This document shows positions 21,003 through 34,300 of a stretch of 64,000 nucleotides of DNA, piece by piece (positions within the stretch are counted from its first letter, which is position 1; each line of letters opens with the position of its first letter). A model generated the notes under the pieces. The model searched no databases. It had not been told where the DNA came from and worked only from the letters and a program-made list of their open reading frames with translations. A program made the position numbers and the translations under genes. The stretch lies in the NCBI GenBank assembly GCA_907163375.1, contig CAJQUW010005270.1, positions 1 to 64,000 of the forward strand, read 5' to 3'. Source of the DNA: Prostheceraeus crozeri (taxonomy: Eukaryota; Platyhelminthes; Polycladida; Euryleptidae).

Positions 21003-22328
21003 CGAGGGGTGATTGAAAAGTTCGCGACCCGATATAGAAAAAAGCATATTTCGCATACGATACATATTTATTTTTCGACATAATCGCCCCTACAATCAAC
21101 GCACTTAGCCCAACGGTGCTGCAATGCGCGGATCCCTTGCTCATAGAAGTGTGAGTCTTTGGAGGCCAGATGCTCCTCAACGGCCTCCATGACGTCACTG
21201 TTGGATGCGAAGTGCTGACCACTTAGCTCCTATTTCATTTTTGGGAAGAGATGAAAGTCCGATGGTGCCAGATCAGGAGAATAGGGTGGATGGGAAATGA
21301 TGTCAAACCCACAACCTTAGATGGCAGACATGGCGGTAGCGGAGGTGTGAGCAGGCGCATTGTCTTTATGGAAGAGCACGCCTTTCGTGAGCTTCCCTCT
21401 CCGCTTGATCTTGATCTGCACTCGTAACTGCTGCAACAAATGAGCGTAGTCCCGACCAATCTCTAGGTAGTCCAACAACAAAACTCCCTTCGAATCCCAA
21501 AAAATTGGAGGCCATGACCTTTCCCGCGGACCTGGTGACCTTGGCTTTCCGCGGAGTTGGTGATCCTGGGTGCTTCCATTGTTTCGATTGTTCTTTCGAC
21601 TCTGGCTGATATTGGTGAACCCAAGTCTCATCCATCGTAATGAACCGGTCCATGAAATTTTCAGGATCTCTTACGAACAGCGCCAGGTTGTCCCTTGAGA
21701 TGAGAAAGCGGGCTCGTTTGTTCTCTGGTGTGAGCAGTCGTGGCACCCATCGAGCGGAAACTTTGTTCATGCCAAGTTCATGATGGATGATGTTATGGAC
21801 ACGCTCTTGTGAAATCTTCAGTTCGTAGGCAATCTTTCGCTCGGTTGTACGGCGATCATTAAGAATAATCTTTTGAACATGATCACATCTTCTGTGCTCA
21901 CTGTCACTGGTCTTCCACAACGGGGATCATCTTCCAAGCTCTCTCTTCCTTGCTTGAATTCTGAAGCCCACTTCTTGACTGTGGTGTAGGACGGAGCTTT
22001 CTCACCAAGTGTTCCAACCATATCATCATGAATCTCCTTTGATGTGAGTCCTTTCAAGCCGAGATAACGAATGACAGCTCGATTTGAAACGTGGTCCATC
22101 TTACGCATAGAAATTGACAACAATAAAACCTCTAGAATGGAAATTAAGCTTCATGCAATGCACAATAACGGCACATAAATCGCACGCATTTTCACTTAGA
22201 TGCACCTGCAAACGTCTGTATCATTGGGTTAGAATCAGTCACATGAGTAAATCGAAGGTTTTAATTGGTTCTTCATGCCCCAACTTAGTTCCCCCGGATG
22301 TGCCGCGACCTTGAGTCAATTTCCATTC
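21003..22328 (-). mobile_element. Decayed mariner transposon (~1.33 kb)
   Basis: The left end starts CGAGGGGTGATTGAAAAG after a TA at 21001-21002, a typical mariner terminal repeat. The right end near 22303-22328, read on the other strand, has a degenerate counterpart (ATTGACTCAAGGTCGCG) next to a TA at 22329-22330. The size and the transposase inside fit a full-length but mutated mariner lying in the intron between the last two COPZ exons. Confidence 0.82.
21235..22098 (-). pseudogene. mariner transposase (DD34D), frameshifted
   Basis: Reading the - strand from ~22098, MDHVSNRAVIRYLGLKGLTS starts the paired helix-turn-helix DNA-binding region, with KAPSYTTVKKWASEFKQGR. A frame change near 21880 leads to RTTERKIAYELKISQERVHN and to the first catalytic Asp in ITMDETWVHQYQPE. 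After another change near 21400 come FHKDNAPAHTS (second Asp) and then PPYSPDLAPSDFHLFP (third Asp in the 34-residue spacing) near 21260. These cut-and-paste motifs are all present but in three or more frames, so no active enzyme is encoded. The protein would bind the terminal repeats and insert at TA. Confidence 0.85.
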
Positions 22329-22330
22329 TA

Positions 22331-23432
22331 GCGAACTTCAGATAAACAGTTTATTTCTATGATCTTACGCAACACTTATCTGACTAACTGACTCATAAGT
22401 TAGTAACTGAAGTTAAGTAGCTGTGATTTACCAACAGTCCACCGGATCGACTGATCACTCGTCATGCGCCGTCAGCACATTCCATTGTATCAATCCACAT
22501 GTGCATAATGGCCTGGCTTTAAGCTTTCTATGTCAGGCCGCGAACTTATCAATCACCACTCGTATATATATTTCCGCTGCCAATCAGCTGTTGAGCAAAA
22601 AAATACATTTCATCCGGAGTGCAACAGATAGGAGAGCCACGCTCGATTATGGCTAAGCCATGGGATAAAACCAGAACCCGTCTGACTAACGTCAACAAAA
22701 GATCACTGACACACCACTTCGCTGCATCAAAGGAACAAGAGAAAATCAAGTCCTCGGTCTCGACTATATTCCGCAGCTGATTCAAGAGCGGCAGGAATCT
22801 TCACATATCTGATGAACTCGTGTTTTACGATATCAACCGGATGTCCTAAAAGTCAAACTGGTTGAACTTCATCTAAGCAAGACTTTAGTTGAAAAAAGAG
22901 TTTTCTTTCAGAATGGACGCAAGATGGAATTTCACTGGAGTCACCTGATTGAAATGTATGGGGGATTCAAGATTTATTAATTACCCACTATATCTGAGAT
23001 GCGTGTGACCATAACAATCCCAATGAATGCGGCACTGTTCAATGAATACTCCGCAATTTCTTTTGAAATTTTTATCTCATCCGAAGGTTGTCCTACTTTG
23101 TAATTACTGAGGGGTGACTCATGACCATTTGATTAACTAAATTCTTGATATCGACATCAACACTGTTGATCACCAACTACGACATTTCTCTTTTAGTGAG
23201 ATGAAGCTGAGCGAGTACTTTGCAGTATGATCTCATAGGCAAACAATGTGAAGACAAACAAACTGACTAGAATCGATTCGAACCTTTATATCTTTGAGCA
23301 GACCCACAAAAAATAAATAGGTATTTCTTAATGTTTCTTAGCTTGATAATGACAGGTTCAACATATGAAAGTGGAATCTGCTTCATTACGAGGTCCGGGA
23401 CTACACTGGACTAAAAATGCAACAAAACTCAC
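22331..23432. other. Intronic DNA of COPZ
   Basis: No domain-bearing frame and no recognised element. It ends at the donor GTGAGT (23432-23427 on the - strand) of the exon at 23433-23523. Confidence 0.5.
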
Positions 23433-23523
23433 TTGGGCCACAGTTTGCTCTCCCAATGGTACGTCCTCTTCCCGCTTTCCAACACGTTGAGAGATGGCCG
23501 AAGGATCTGCTTCAAGCAAAATA
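23433..23523 (-). CDS. COPZ: Coatomer subunit zeta, internal exon
   Basis: This 91-bp exon encodes ILLEADPSAISQRV, GKREEDVPLGEQTVAQ, the conserved segment of zeta-COP before its C-terminal helix (family pattern GG-V/I-ILE-x-DP...R.....DVPL-x-EQTV-x-Q). The acceptor is TTTTTTCAG next to 23524. The donor is GTGAGT from 23432. One base carried over from the previous exon completes a Gly codon. A 66-bp intron separates it from the exon at 23590-23723. Confidence 0.95.
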
Positions 23524-23589
23524 CTGAAAAAAGGAAGAGATATAGGCAAAACTCATGACTCAGTGATCACGTTCGATTTCACGACCTAC

Positions 23590-23723
23590 CCTTCGTCGCA
23601 GATTTCATCAAGGGCCAATAGGATCAGATCAAGATTCGAGAGGAGCGCTCGTTTTTCTACGTTCTTCCTGAGGATTTGGCTACACGCATCGTAGAAGGTA
23701 TTCAACGCATTCAGCAGGAGAAG
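23590..23723 (-). CDS. COPZ: Coatomer subunit zeta, internal exon
   Basis: This 134-bp exon encodes [44 protein letters not shown] and two bases of a Gly codon. NVEKRALL and LDEI-x-D are zeta-COP signatures in the longin-domain helix that contacts gamma-COP. The acceptor is TACTTTTTCAG adjoining 23724. The donor is GTAGGT from 23589. The exon begins on a codon boundary. The preceding coding part, ending around ENE in the family, was not found by eye in the next 17 kb to the right. Confidence 0.95.
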
Positions 23724-24905
23724 CTGAAAAAGTACAGATAAATCAAATTCACTTCTACATTACGGAAGACTAGTTGTTTAAGTTGGTATTCTTCCGCTTC
23801 CTGGATTCCTAGAATTTTTCAGTCGTGCCGTGATTTAATTTAATTAGGCTGAAAGACATTTTATCAAATTGCTTTTACTACAAGTATTTGCTTTATCAAA
23901 TGTAGAATGTCCAGCGTTTCCAAAGTGAAATATCTGAGAATCCGTGTATATACACCCCAACCCCATTTACCTTGCAGTTTTAAGACCAGATTTGTGATTT
24001 TCTGAATTTCTTTTCGTTGCTTTTTCAAAAATGAATCTTACAAAATAGATTTTTTAGTGATGTACAACTTTTAAAAGCTTGAAAAATTATGAATTCGAAA
24101 CATAATAGATTTCCATAATTCGGATAGCAGATTTGCATAATTTTATGCATTTTCTCTAGTAACTTTTCTTGTGTAGACTATCAAACGTACGTAATCATAA
24201 AGAGAATGTATAGACCTGCAAAATAACAACTATACGTATAGAACGAACAATCATACTTAGCTTGTACTCGTAATAAAGTAAGAAAATTAATAAACAATAA
24301 TTTTTCCTGTCGTAGTTAAATATTTGGTCCTCCATGCACAAAATTGATCTATTTCGAACTTTTCAGACCTACGGCAAAATTTTGGACCAAGTGGGTAACC
24401 CGAAGGTTTAGTGCTGGAAGCCGTAATTTATTGAGATTCCAGAAGTGGAACTTTCAATCATAGGAAGGCTTTCGATGGAACTTCTGATAGGGTCAATATA
24501 ATATAATTTTCTTCTAATAGGGTCAACATAGCTAGTTTTAATAACATGCTATGAACCTAGCGTCATGTACTGTAATTTCATAGTGATATTAAACAAGATG
24601 AACAAGAAACTATACCGGTATCTCTCGAGTGGCATTCAAATACTAAGGGAATGTGACTACAACAGAAGGCCTACATGACAATTGCTGTCATTAATTTAAA
24701 AATAGCCTCATGGTTCACGTTTTCTTTGATTTCATGATTCATAATTTCACGCATGTAGATGTACATGTTAACTGAAAGAAACACAAAATATCTTCTTAGA
24801 AGATTTTTTGTTCATCTATGTAATTTGTATCAACTTGAATTCAGGCTAAAGAGAAAGTAGTCAGTACTGAACGTCATCATAGTCTATGACGCTTCGTATC
24901 CAATT

Positions 24906-25106
24906 GCGGTTCTGTCGATTCCAACCTGCATTTTCTTCTTGCGAGTAGCTTGATCTCCCTTTCGATGACACCCCACTTGAACATGGATGTGCTGATTCGG
25001 GAACTTGCGATTCTGTCGATGCCAACCTGCATTTTCACCTGCCAACCTGCTAGTACCTAGATCTCCTTCGATGACACCCCACTTGAACATGGATGCGTTG
25101 ATTCGG
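24906..25106. repeat. Two-copy tandem duplication, period ~101 bp
   Basis: 24906-25000 and 25007-25106 share TTCTGTCGAT, CCAACCTGCATTTTC, ATGACACCCCACTTGAACAT and TGATTCGG in the same order. The middle of each copy is diverged. Confidence 0.8.
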
Positions 25107-26415
25107 CACTGCATCTGTTATCTGTTGAGCTTCCAGCACAGGCTTCTTGGCTGGCCAGATGGCCAGATTGGCTGCCTCCATGTATTCCATGGCCGTATTC
25201 CATTGTGCACAGCTTTGTATTTCATGTAGGTAGGCCTAATATGATGCAGTGTCAAAGCGTGACATTTGATTTGAACTTTAAAATACAGGGAATATTCAAG
25301 TGATCATGCCAGTATGGTGAAATGTATTTTGATTTCCAATCATTTTACAATTTGTACGAAGAAAAACTAATTTCTCGTAATTTAATTCTCACCTATTATT
25401 GAAATAATGTTACGAAAGTTTTTATTTATTTCAGTTAAAAATATCGCAAAGAATTAAAATGCACTTAAAACAGAAAAGATTACGATATCAAAATTCCGCG
25501 CAGAACTAGGCAAAACCGCGCAGCTGCATTTGGAAACACTGATGAATGTCTGAATAGACTGTTGTCAAGTATATCGTGGGAGTACTTCGGTATTGATCAG
25601 GTCAGCTGCAGCGCAGCGACAAAATTAAGGATCAAGTAGTCCGCTAAGCCGCGGCCTGCACGCAAAGGCAAACACGTAGTTGGATCTGTCACTTTAATAA
25701 TAAGTGAATTGCCGATTCAATCTATAAGAAACTGTAAATTGTTCACATTTCTAGATTTGACTGACACAGCTAGCAAAAAATCAATTTTTACTTGTCAAAT
25801 AGCCAAATTGGTTTATTTGAAGTCACAATGGTCTCACTCTCTTCAGTGCCAAGTTAACCAAAACAATCCGTAATTTTTTTACAAGTCATAAACACAAATA
25901 TTTTGAAAATTAGCATAGTTGAATCACTAACACTGGAGTGAAACATGTTTCATATTTGATTATTACCTTTGAAAGTGCATTTCAATTTCATTCATTTAGA
26001 TGAATTTAATGGCAGTCATCTGCACTAAGACTGTAAAAATGGAATCAGCAAATCTTATTAGACTTACTATTTGACAAAACTATAAATAAACTGAATAAAA
26101 GAACTCACAAGCATGTAGCTATTTAGAATTTGATTACGTTACCGTAAAAATATACATCGCCCTTAAAACAAGGAAGAGATAATTTTCTTTCATCTTCTTC
26201 CAAAATGAAGAACCTCTAGTACAAGACAACGAAAGATAGGTTTGTTTTAAATATTACTTGACACATCTTAATATATGTTCGATAATTGGGCATCAAAATT
26301 CATCTGGATCAGGACAACTTATTGAGATTTGGGCACCTGAGATTTCCCAAACCATTTCATATTTACGGTAATAATTCAATGCAGTCTGAGCAGTAAAAGG
26401 TTGTCAAAGCCAAGT

Positions 26416-26619
26416 CTAAATTGCGCCCTCGATATGAATGAGCTCTTCGAAACAACCTGGGACCTCTGAATGATCGTTCAGTCTTACTACAATCTCCTCA
26501 GCGAAAATTCCACTTCCACCAAATTTATTATATCGTAAATAATTCTGCTTATGTATTCTCCTTAACCAGTCCACGACATGGCTTTGCGGCAATTCCTGGA
26601 GGTCTGACAGTTCTTCCAA
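26416..26619 (-). other. Open frame of unknown function (67 codons)
   Basis: The frame starts at a TTG codon, not ATG, and ends in TAG. It reads EELSDLQELPQSHVVDWLRR with a following RIHKQNYLRYNKFGG segment. The wording looks like a helix-turn-helix or homeodomain-like third helix (VVDWLRRIHKQN) and is unlike random AT-rich translation. No splice acceptor is clear. It may be a relic exon. I do not name a family. Confidence 0.25.
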
Positions 26620-27399
26620 TTTTTACCATTCCAACTCATTACCAATTACCAGAGAGCAACTTAAGTAATACTAACTTGATATGACTTTACAGGCTTTTGA
26701 TAAATGCGGTACTTAACTTGTTACTGTTCAATAATAACTAAAGTAACATGATTCATTCTTTCAAAATGAAAACGTCATGCTAGCATTATAAATTTCAGGC
26801 GATAGTGTATAATGGCTCACGAAAGAAAATACTATGAATGTTATGAAGTTAATTTCTGTTGCATATTTTTTACATATGATATCTGCTATTTAATCATCTA
26901 TTTCTAAGTGTCTTGTACACAGATTCCTAAATAATTGAATAATTTTTAGCTCATTTTCACGCAAGATACATGCACGTAAGAGTATCACAGAGTACATCAG
27001 CCGTTACGGATATCAATTCAGACACAAAAGTACCGGTACTAAGTGAGGATTACAAATCATCTGCGCACATTTTAGATAAAAATTGCGAAATAAACCTGGG
27101 AGGCCTCTCTTCTCTCCATTATGCACTAAGAGTGCAATCATTACCGTAATATTATATCTTCTACTAGGATTTAGCAGGGACCTTTCCTTCTTGAATCTGT
27201 TTAATGCCGGACTAGGTACAGATTGATTCATAAAAGACAAATCACCCTTAAACATGGAATGAAACTCAAACTGCTGTAACTATTGGAATTTTGGAAATTT
27301 CTCTCTAAAATTTGGAATATATAATATTGTTGTTAAATTTCCTTATTGTCAAATTATACAAAGTTTTAGATAACAAATGTTTTCAGTTTTCATGTAGAC

Positions 27400-27413
27400 A
27401 GGCCTGTGATTAG
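27400..27413 (+). repeat. Left terminal inverted repeat candidate
   Basis: CAGGCCTGTGATTA, preceded directly by TGTAGA (27394-27399). Its exact reverse complement is at 36199-36212, followed directly by TGTAGA. CAGGCC... is reminiscent of hAT-type termini, though hAT duplications are 8 bp and here only 6 bp match. Confidence 0.5.
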
Positions 27414-27609
27414 CCTATGAGAAAAATTGAGGATTTTTTGGCAAAAATTTGAGGAATAGAAACGGAGCCTAGTATGATAATTGCAAGAAAAACTCCAAAT
27501 TTTAGCACGGATTTTGGGCCAAACTTGAGTCATGGAAAGTCACACAACGAGAAGAAGGCAACCCTAGGGTTTGACCACACAACACGTCCACTACAACTTT
27601 TTGAAGTTG

Positions 27610-27965
27610 TGTATATATTACAAAAGGATATTGACGTGGTCATAACACTTCACCGCGTTATTACGCGTTATTACAATTTTTAATTTTTTGCCTCAAGTAT
27701 TGTCTGTTTAGAATGTTCGAGAACTGGAGAAGTGTCACAGATTCAATCTGCTGATATCGCTGTGCTTCACGTTATCGTCATCCAATTCAATGAGCCGTGT
27801 CAGATTTGGATACTGCAATTTTTTGAATATAGGATATATCCTCAACGATACATGCATCTGGGTCTTTGTATACGATTAATTTTTACGGTGGACGGTACTT
27901 TAGACAAAAATTTGGAGAGGAGAGTTAATCCACATAAGTTTAGAAACTTAAAGCTTAACGTTGAC
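27610..27965 (+). repeat. Left copy of a diverged ~300-bp direct repeat
   Basis: Shares ordered blocks with 37900-38190: TGGTCAT.A.C.CTTCAC, CCTCAAGT, TCTG.T.ATCGCTG.(G)CTTCA.GTTATCG, and TTTAGACAAA. Overall identity is low to moderate, so this is an old duplication or two copies of one repeat family. Confidence 0.5.
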
Positions 27966-28315
27966 AGTGACGGTTTTGTTGATTGTTTTTGACTCTAAAA
28001 AAGTCAGTATATTTTTATATTGAAGGATTAACGCAACATTACACACTAATTTAATTATTGATATTGCGTTATAATGCATATGTTTTGGTGGCTCCATTTT
28101 GTTTAGCGTTTGAACATATCGCTACTGATCTACATTCAAATGAACATGAATTCTCTCAATACAAACACAAAGCCAAGTGTTGGTGTGCAGTCTGGTAGCC
28201 GATTAAGTGTTGGTCTCATCTAGGCAAAAAGTGATAAATTATCACCATCTTAAAGTTCTTTGAAGTTGCGCAAGTAGCATATTTGAACATGAACATCTTA
28301 TCACCTACTATTCTT

Positions 28316-31300
28316 TGAAGTTGGCCTGGCCCAGAGCCCCCAGCCAGGCCGCCCAAGCCCAGCCCAGGGCCCAGCCCAGAGTCTCCTCCCCAGAGACACC
28401 CACCAGAGCCCCCCTACCACCCTCAACACCCCAGCAGCCCCACCACCCCCAGCAGGGCCAGCCCACCCCCTCCGCCCCACTCCCCCGCAGAGGCACAGCC
28501 CGACCAGGAGCCCGAGCTGAGTGCGCACCCACACCAGGAGATGCTCACGCCCCCAGAGCCCCCCAAAGAGGAGCCCTTCAGTCCCCACCCCCATCCAGTG
28601 CCGCCCCTCCCCCTCCCGCCCAACCCCCCCCCCCAGGATATCTCCAGACAGCTCCAGCCCAACCCGACCCATGTGCCCGGACCCAGAGGCTCCGCCCACT
28701 ATGATAGCCACCCCCCCTCGCAAGCACCCCCCCCCGCCAGGCCCCCTCATCCAGGGTTGCGCAGCCCACAAGTCTCCCCCTATCAGTGACTCCCAAGCTA
28801 CCTGCCGCCAGTGGAGACTCTTAAGCACACACTCCGACAAGAGCCACTCCCGCCCACAAGAGCCAGACTGACCCAGGAGCCTTTCCCTACGCATCTCCAC
28901 TATGAGGCCCCGCCTTCCTACCTCCCCCCACCCCACTTCCCCCCTAATCTTCTTCGCAAACACCGCCAGAGCCCAGTGACTGCCTGCCCCGCCTTCAGCA
29001 GCCCCCCCCAGAGCAATCCTCACGCACTCCCTAACAAAAGAAACCACCAGAGCACTCTAGAGTCAGAGCCTAGAGTCTCCTCATGTCCATCCCACCACGG
29101 GTTTATTGCCCCGACAGGGATGTGCAAGAATCACCCCAGGCACTAGGACCCTCGTGAGTGCCTGCATCTCAGAGTGTCACCCCAGCATACCGCGAGAGCA
29201 ATTAGAGCCGCGCGCTACCGCTATCTCACCAGCTCCTTTTAGAGCCTTTACATATGAGTCTTCAGCCCCCACCGCCCCCTCCCAGCCAGTAGGCCCAGAG
29301 AAGAGGCGCATCCCTTTAGCTTGGCAATGCGCTCACCCCCAGACTAGAGATTCAATTCTATCGCAGGACTCCCCCCCCCACTCACACCACCCAGAGCAGA
29401 AGACAGTGCAAGAGACTTAGAGCCCCACCCCAGAGCAGAGCCCAGCTACCATGAGCCACCTCTAGACTCCAGGCCTCCACCTAGCTGCCCCCATCCCCCC
29501 CCAACCCCCCCCCCCAGCCCCTCCCAGCTGTGCACCCCCCATAGATGTCCCCTCCCTAACCCCCTACGCCACAGAGAGGGGGCTCCGCAGCGCAGAGCGC
29601 TAAGCCCCAGAGATACCCCCAAGCGACCCCCCAGAGCAGCCCCGCCGCTCCGGTCAAAGAGCTGAGAATCCAGCAGTGATACAACCAACTAAGAAGCACC
29701 CTACACCTCCGAGAGGCCTCCCCAGCCAACACAGCTCAACACTCCCCCCCATCCCCCCAAGGCAGTCCTCCCCCCACGAAGACTATGCTCGCCCCCCCGC
29801 TCCACAGAGCCCTCCAGTGCCCCAAACCAGCTCCCCCTGCCTCACTATCCGAGCACCTGCATCCCTACTTCCAAGAGCCCAGCGACAGCGCAGAGTCCCC
29901 TCACACCCAGCCCCCTCCCCCAGCCCCACCCGACACCCAGCCTCTAGAGCATGGCCACCCCCTCCAGAGCGATCCAGCACCACCCAAGAGACCCTACCAC
30001 GCGCGCACCTCGCACACCCCCTGAGAGACCCCACCAGCCTACCAGATCAGAGGCCCTAACCCCTAACCCGCTTGAGCTGCCCACACCACGAGGAGGATCC
30101 CCCGACACCCCACCCCACAGCCCAAGCATGAGCCCAGAGACCCAACACCCAGAGCTACAGCTGAGCCTTTAATAGTAGCCCTACCCCGCCAGACCCCGCT
30201 CCCGCAGAGGCCGCCCGCAGCACAGACCCCAGAGCCTACCCTACCACTCACCCCACAGAGCTCCCCGACGCCCCAAGCCCAACCAGAGGCCCCAAGCACA
30301 CAGAGATTGGTGGCTCCCAGGCTAACCGTTGCCTTGCCTGAGAACCGCCCCCTCTTAAAGAGCCAGAGAGGGCGCCCTCTCCCCGGCCCGCCCAGAAGCA
30401 GAGAGAGCTCGCCGAGGCCCCCATCCTCCAGGAGACCCCCCCTCCCCCAGAGATTCAACTCCATAGAGATTGCCCTACCCAGGCCCAACCAGAGCCAGCA
30501 GAGCCCCCCCCCATCCCCCCCACAAGAGCCCTGCCCAGAGCAGCACCTCTCCTTCCACCAACTCTCCCCACCAGCCCCTTACTCACTAGCCAGCCAAGAG
30601 CTCCCTCAGCTCAGCACCCCATCCAGAGTCCCCCCCAGAGCACAGGGAGCCAAGCACCACCCCAGCACCACCCCCCCCCCCCACCCCCCTTCCCCACAAG
30701 CCCAGCCAAGGCACACACCCAGCACCAGCCCACCCCCCCAGCACACCCCCCATCCCATGCAGAGCACTCCCCTAGGCCAGCTAGCCCCCCCCATCGCCCT
30801 CTTCCAGTCCCCCCCCACCACCTCCCCTTGGCGCGAAGAGATTCCAGGAAGCTCCAGCCAGAGTCCCCACGCCATACAGCTCATGAGAGACCTAGCCAGC
30901 ACCAAGAAGAGCCAGAGCCACCAGAGATCAGAGACAGAGATCACTAAGGCATGAGCAAGTGCTCCACCCCTACAAGACCCCATCCAGCGGCGTCTCAACA
31001 TAGCAGCATCACGGAGGGCAGTTCTCCTCCACGAAGGCAGCCCCAGACCCCCCCTCAGAGATCTCCCCCAAGCTCAGGCAGAGCCTCCCCCCATGAGCCC
31101 ACCCAGAGCCCCAGCTCAAGCCCAGAAGTTCCCCCTCCCCCCACACAGCCCCAGCCCCATGCCCACCCCCCAGCACAGCTCTGCATGCCAGCCCCCCCCT
31201 ACAGTCTCTGTCAGCAACCTTCTCAGATGCCCTGCACCACCCCCCCCCCCCCCCCCACACTTTCACCCCATCACATACCCGCGTGTGGCATGCCCCCCCC

Positions 31301-34300
31301 CAGCAGCTCACCCCCCCAGAGCCAGCCGCCAGACCCAGAGAGAGCCCAACCGCCCCCTACCCAGAGGCACACAGAGCTCCCCCCCCCCCACCCACCCCCA
31401 CAGAGCCGCACCCCCCCAGAGTCCTTGGCCCCCCCAGAGACCCCCCCCAAGCCAGAGCCCAGAGCGCCCCCCAGAGCCTCCAGCCCCCCACAGAGCACAT
31501 GCTAAGCCAGCCCCCCAGCTTCACCCCCCTCCCAGCATGAGATCCCACCAGAGCAGCCCCACGGAGCCCACCCACCAGACACAGAGATAGCCCCAGGCCC
31601 CCCCCCCCTACCCTTGCCTAGCACCCCCCAGAGCAGAGAACCCCACAGGAGCTCGAGATCACCCCCCACCTCATCCTCACCCCAGGGCAGAGCTCAACCC
31701 ACTCGCGTCCAGAGCCAGACAGAGATCCCCACCCCCACTCGCAATTAGACTCTATCTCTACATGCCCACAGCCCGACCCAGAGATCAGAGTGACCCCCCA
31801 GCCCCTCCCACCAGTCCCCAGAGTCCACACTTTAACTGGGCAAAGCCCATAGAGAGCCCCCAACAAGCCTCTACCAGAGCCCCCCAAGCCCCCCCCTACC
31901 CCCCCAGCCCCACACCTCAGAGCTCCAGCACCAGAGCAGAGCCTAATCCCCCCCCAGAGCCCCACCACCCCCCCACCACAAACACCCACCCTCAGTGAGC
32001 CCAGAGCCCACACATCCTAGTCCCTGCAGCTCCTCCCCCCCCAGGGGGCCAGCAAGGATGATCCCTACACAAGTGCGCTAGCCCAGCCCCTATAGAGAGA
32101 GACCATTCACATAGACAAACACCCCCATCCTAGATGATACCCCCCACCCCAGAGAGGCCCCCCCCTCCACCCCTCCCCTGACCAGAGCAAGAGACTTCAG
32201 TCGACCGCCCACCAGTGCCGCAGGCCTTGCCCTGAGCTCAAGAGGAGAGAGCCCCCACCCACCAAGCCGCCCCAGCCCCCCAACCCTAGAGCCACCCCTC
32301 CAGGCCTCCCAGCCCTTCCCAGCCCCCCAGAAGACCCACCAAGAGCCCCTTACACAGCCCACCCCCCCTCAGCCCACCCCTGTCCCACCACACCCCCACA
32401 GAGCTCCAGCCCCACCCCCAGACAGAGCCCCCCAGAGCACTCCCACCACCTCCCCAACCACCCCAGAGCCAGCCCCCCAGCTCCCCAGAGCAACACACAC
32501 ACCTACAGTGCCCCTACCCCAGCCGAGCCCCACTACCCAGACCCAGCCAAGCCCCCCCTACCAGCATCCAGCCCAAGAGCCCCACCCCACCCAGCCCTAG
32601 CCTCCCAGCACCCCACCCCCACCCCCCCCCCACACCCCACAGAGCCATACCCTACCCACCTCCCCCTACTCCACGCACCCCCACCCCACCCAGCCTACAA
32701 GCCCCCCACACCCCAGTACCAGAGCAGTCCAAACCCCCTCCAACCACAGTGCCCCAGAGCTGCAAGAGAGCCCCTTCTCAGCACCCACCCACCCAGCCCC
32801 CAGCCCCTACCACAGTTGCCCCCCAAGAGCCCAGAGCCCTCAACTTCTGCACCAAGAGAGCGCCCCACCACTAGTGCACACCCCCCCCCCCCACTCACTA
32901 CACCATGAGAATTAACCTTCATCAGACGTGCGGCCCCCCCCCCCCTGTGAGCTGTGCACCCACACCACAGAGATCCATCCCATCACCTCAGCCCCCCCCC
33001 TGCTCACAACCCCCCCCCATCGACCCAGGAGCCCTCCCCCCCCTACCCTCAGAGACACCCAGACGCCGAGCCCCGAGCCCCCCCTCAACCCAACCCCCTC
33101 CCCCACACACACACCAGCACAGCAGAGCCCACCACCCCCCCCCCCCCCAGAGCCACCCCAAGAGATGACCCCAGGCCCAGAGGCCCACCCCCAGTCACCA
33201 ACTCCGATCTCCACCGCCACTCCCAGAGATCTCAGCCCCCCCCAGAGACACAACAGCTAGGTGACTTGGCCCCCCTCCCCCAGCTGCACTAGCAAAGTGC
33301 CCCTCCAGCGAGCCCCAGCCCACACACCAGTGCAGAGATCAGGACCCCAACCCCACCCCCCCCCTCTGAGCCCAGAGTGATATCCCCATCCCCCACCCCA
33401 CCCCCCCCACACAGCCCCCCCAGAGCCAAGCATACCCTGCCCAGGCTCCCCCGCACCTCACCCCCAAGAGCTCAAAAGACCACCCACAGAGCAGAATGTA
33501 ACCCACCCCTACCACTACCGAGAAGCCCACAGAGCCAGTCCCCCCCCACCCACAAGCCACCCTCCAGCCTCCCCCAAGAGTCAGACAGCACCCACAGCTA
33601 CAACCACAGAGCCCCCCAACAAGTCCCCCATCCCCCTCCAAAGAGCCCCTCCACCCCCCTCCCCCCGCGCCTCTACCTCCCCCAGACTCCTTCAACCATC
33701 CCCCCAGAGCCCAGCCCCCCTCACCCCACAGAGCAGTTAGAGTGGCCAGCAATGATAGCCATCATCCAGAGCCCCAACTCAGCCCAACCCACACCCCTAC
33801 CAATCCCCCGCCTCCAGACACCAGACGCTGAGCCACTACAACCTATGCCCAAAGAGGCACAGAGCCCCCCAATCCTCAAACTCATGCACAAGAGCTACCC
33901 ACCAGTAGCCAGCTCCTAAACGAAGACCCAATCCAAACGTGGGTCACTGCTATCTGAGGCCCCAGAGAGCACCCGCCCACTACACGATTCTTATCGCACA
34001 CCCAGTGCTACCCTCACACAGAGCGGGCCCTCCATCACGAGCCACCCCCCCAGCCAACCCCCCACACCCCCCCCCCTCCCACAGAGCCACTGAGCCCCAC
34101 ATCCATTCCCCTCCCCAGAGCACCCTCCTTCTAGCCACTAGGACGCCTCGTACTACAGCCCTCCGCCCCACTCCAGAGTAGCCAAGTGGACCCACCCTCG
34201 TGGCACGCCCCCCTGAGCTTAGAGCGCCCCCAGCCTCTCGCATCCCTTATCCCTGCTTCCCATGAGACCAAGACAGCCTATCCCTGCTCATTACTCCTGA

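Larger units (their letters stand above)
23724..27393. other. Intronic DNA of COPZ, AT-rich
   Basis: No conserved exon was recognised here. It contains a two-copy tandem duplication (24906-25106) and one unidentified open frame (26416-26619). The central COPZ exons should lie between 23724 and 40799 but could not be located. Confidence 0.5.

Noticed and set aside
23271..23295. GGTTCGAATC on the - strand, like a tRNA or SINE B box
   Set aside because: No A box at the right distance and no cloverleaf could be drawn.
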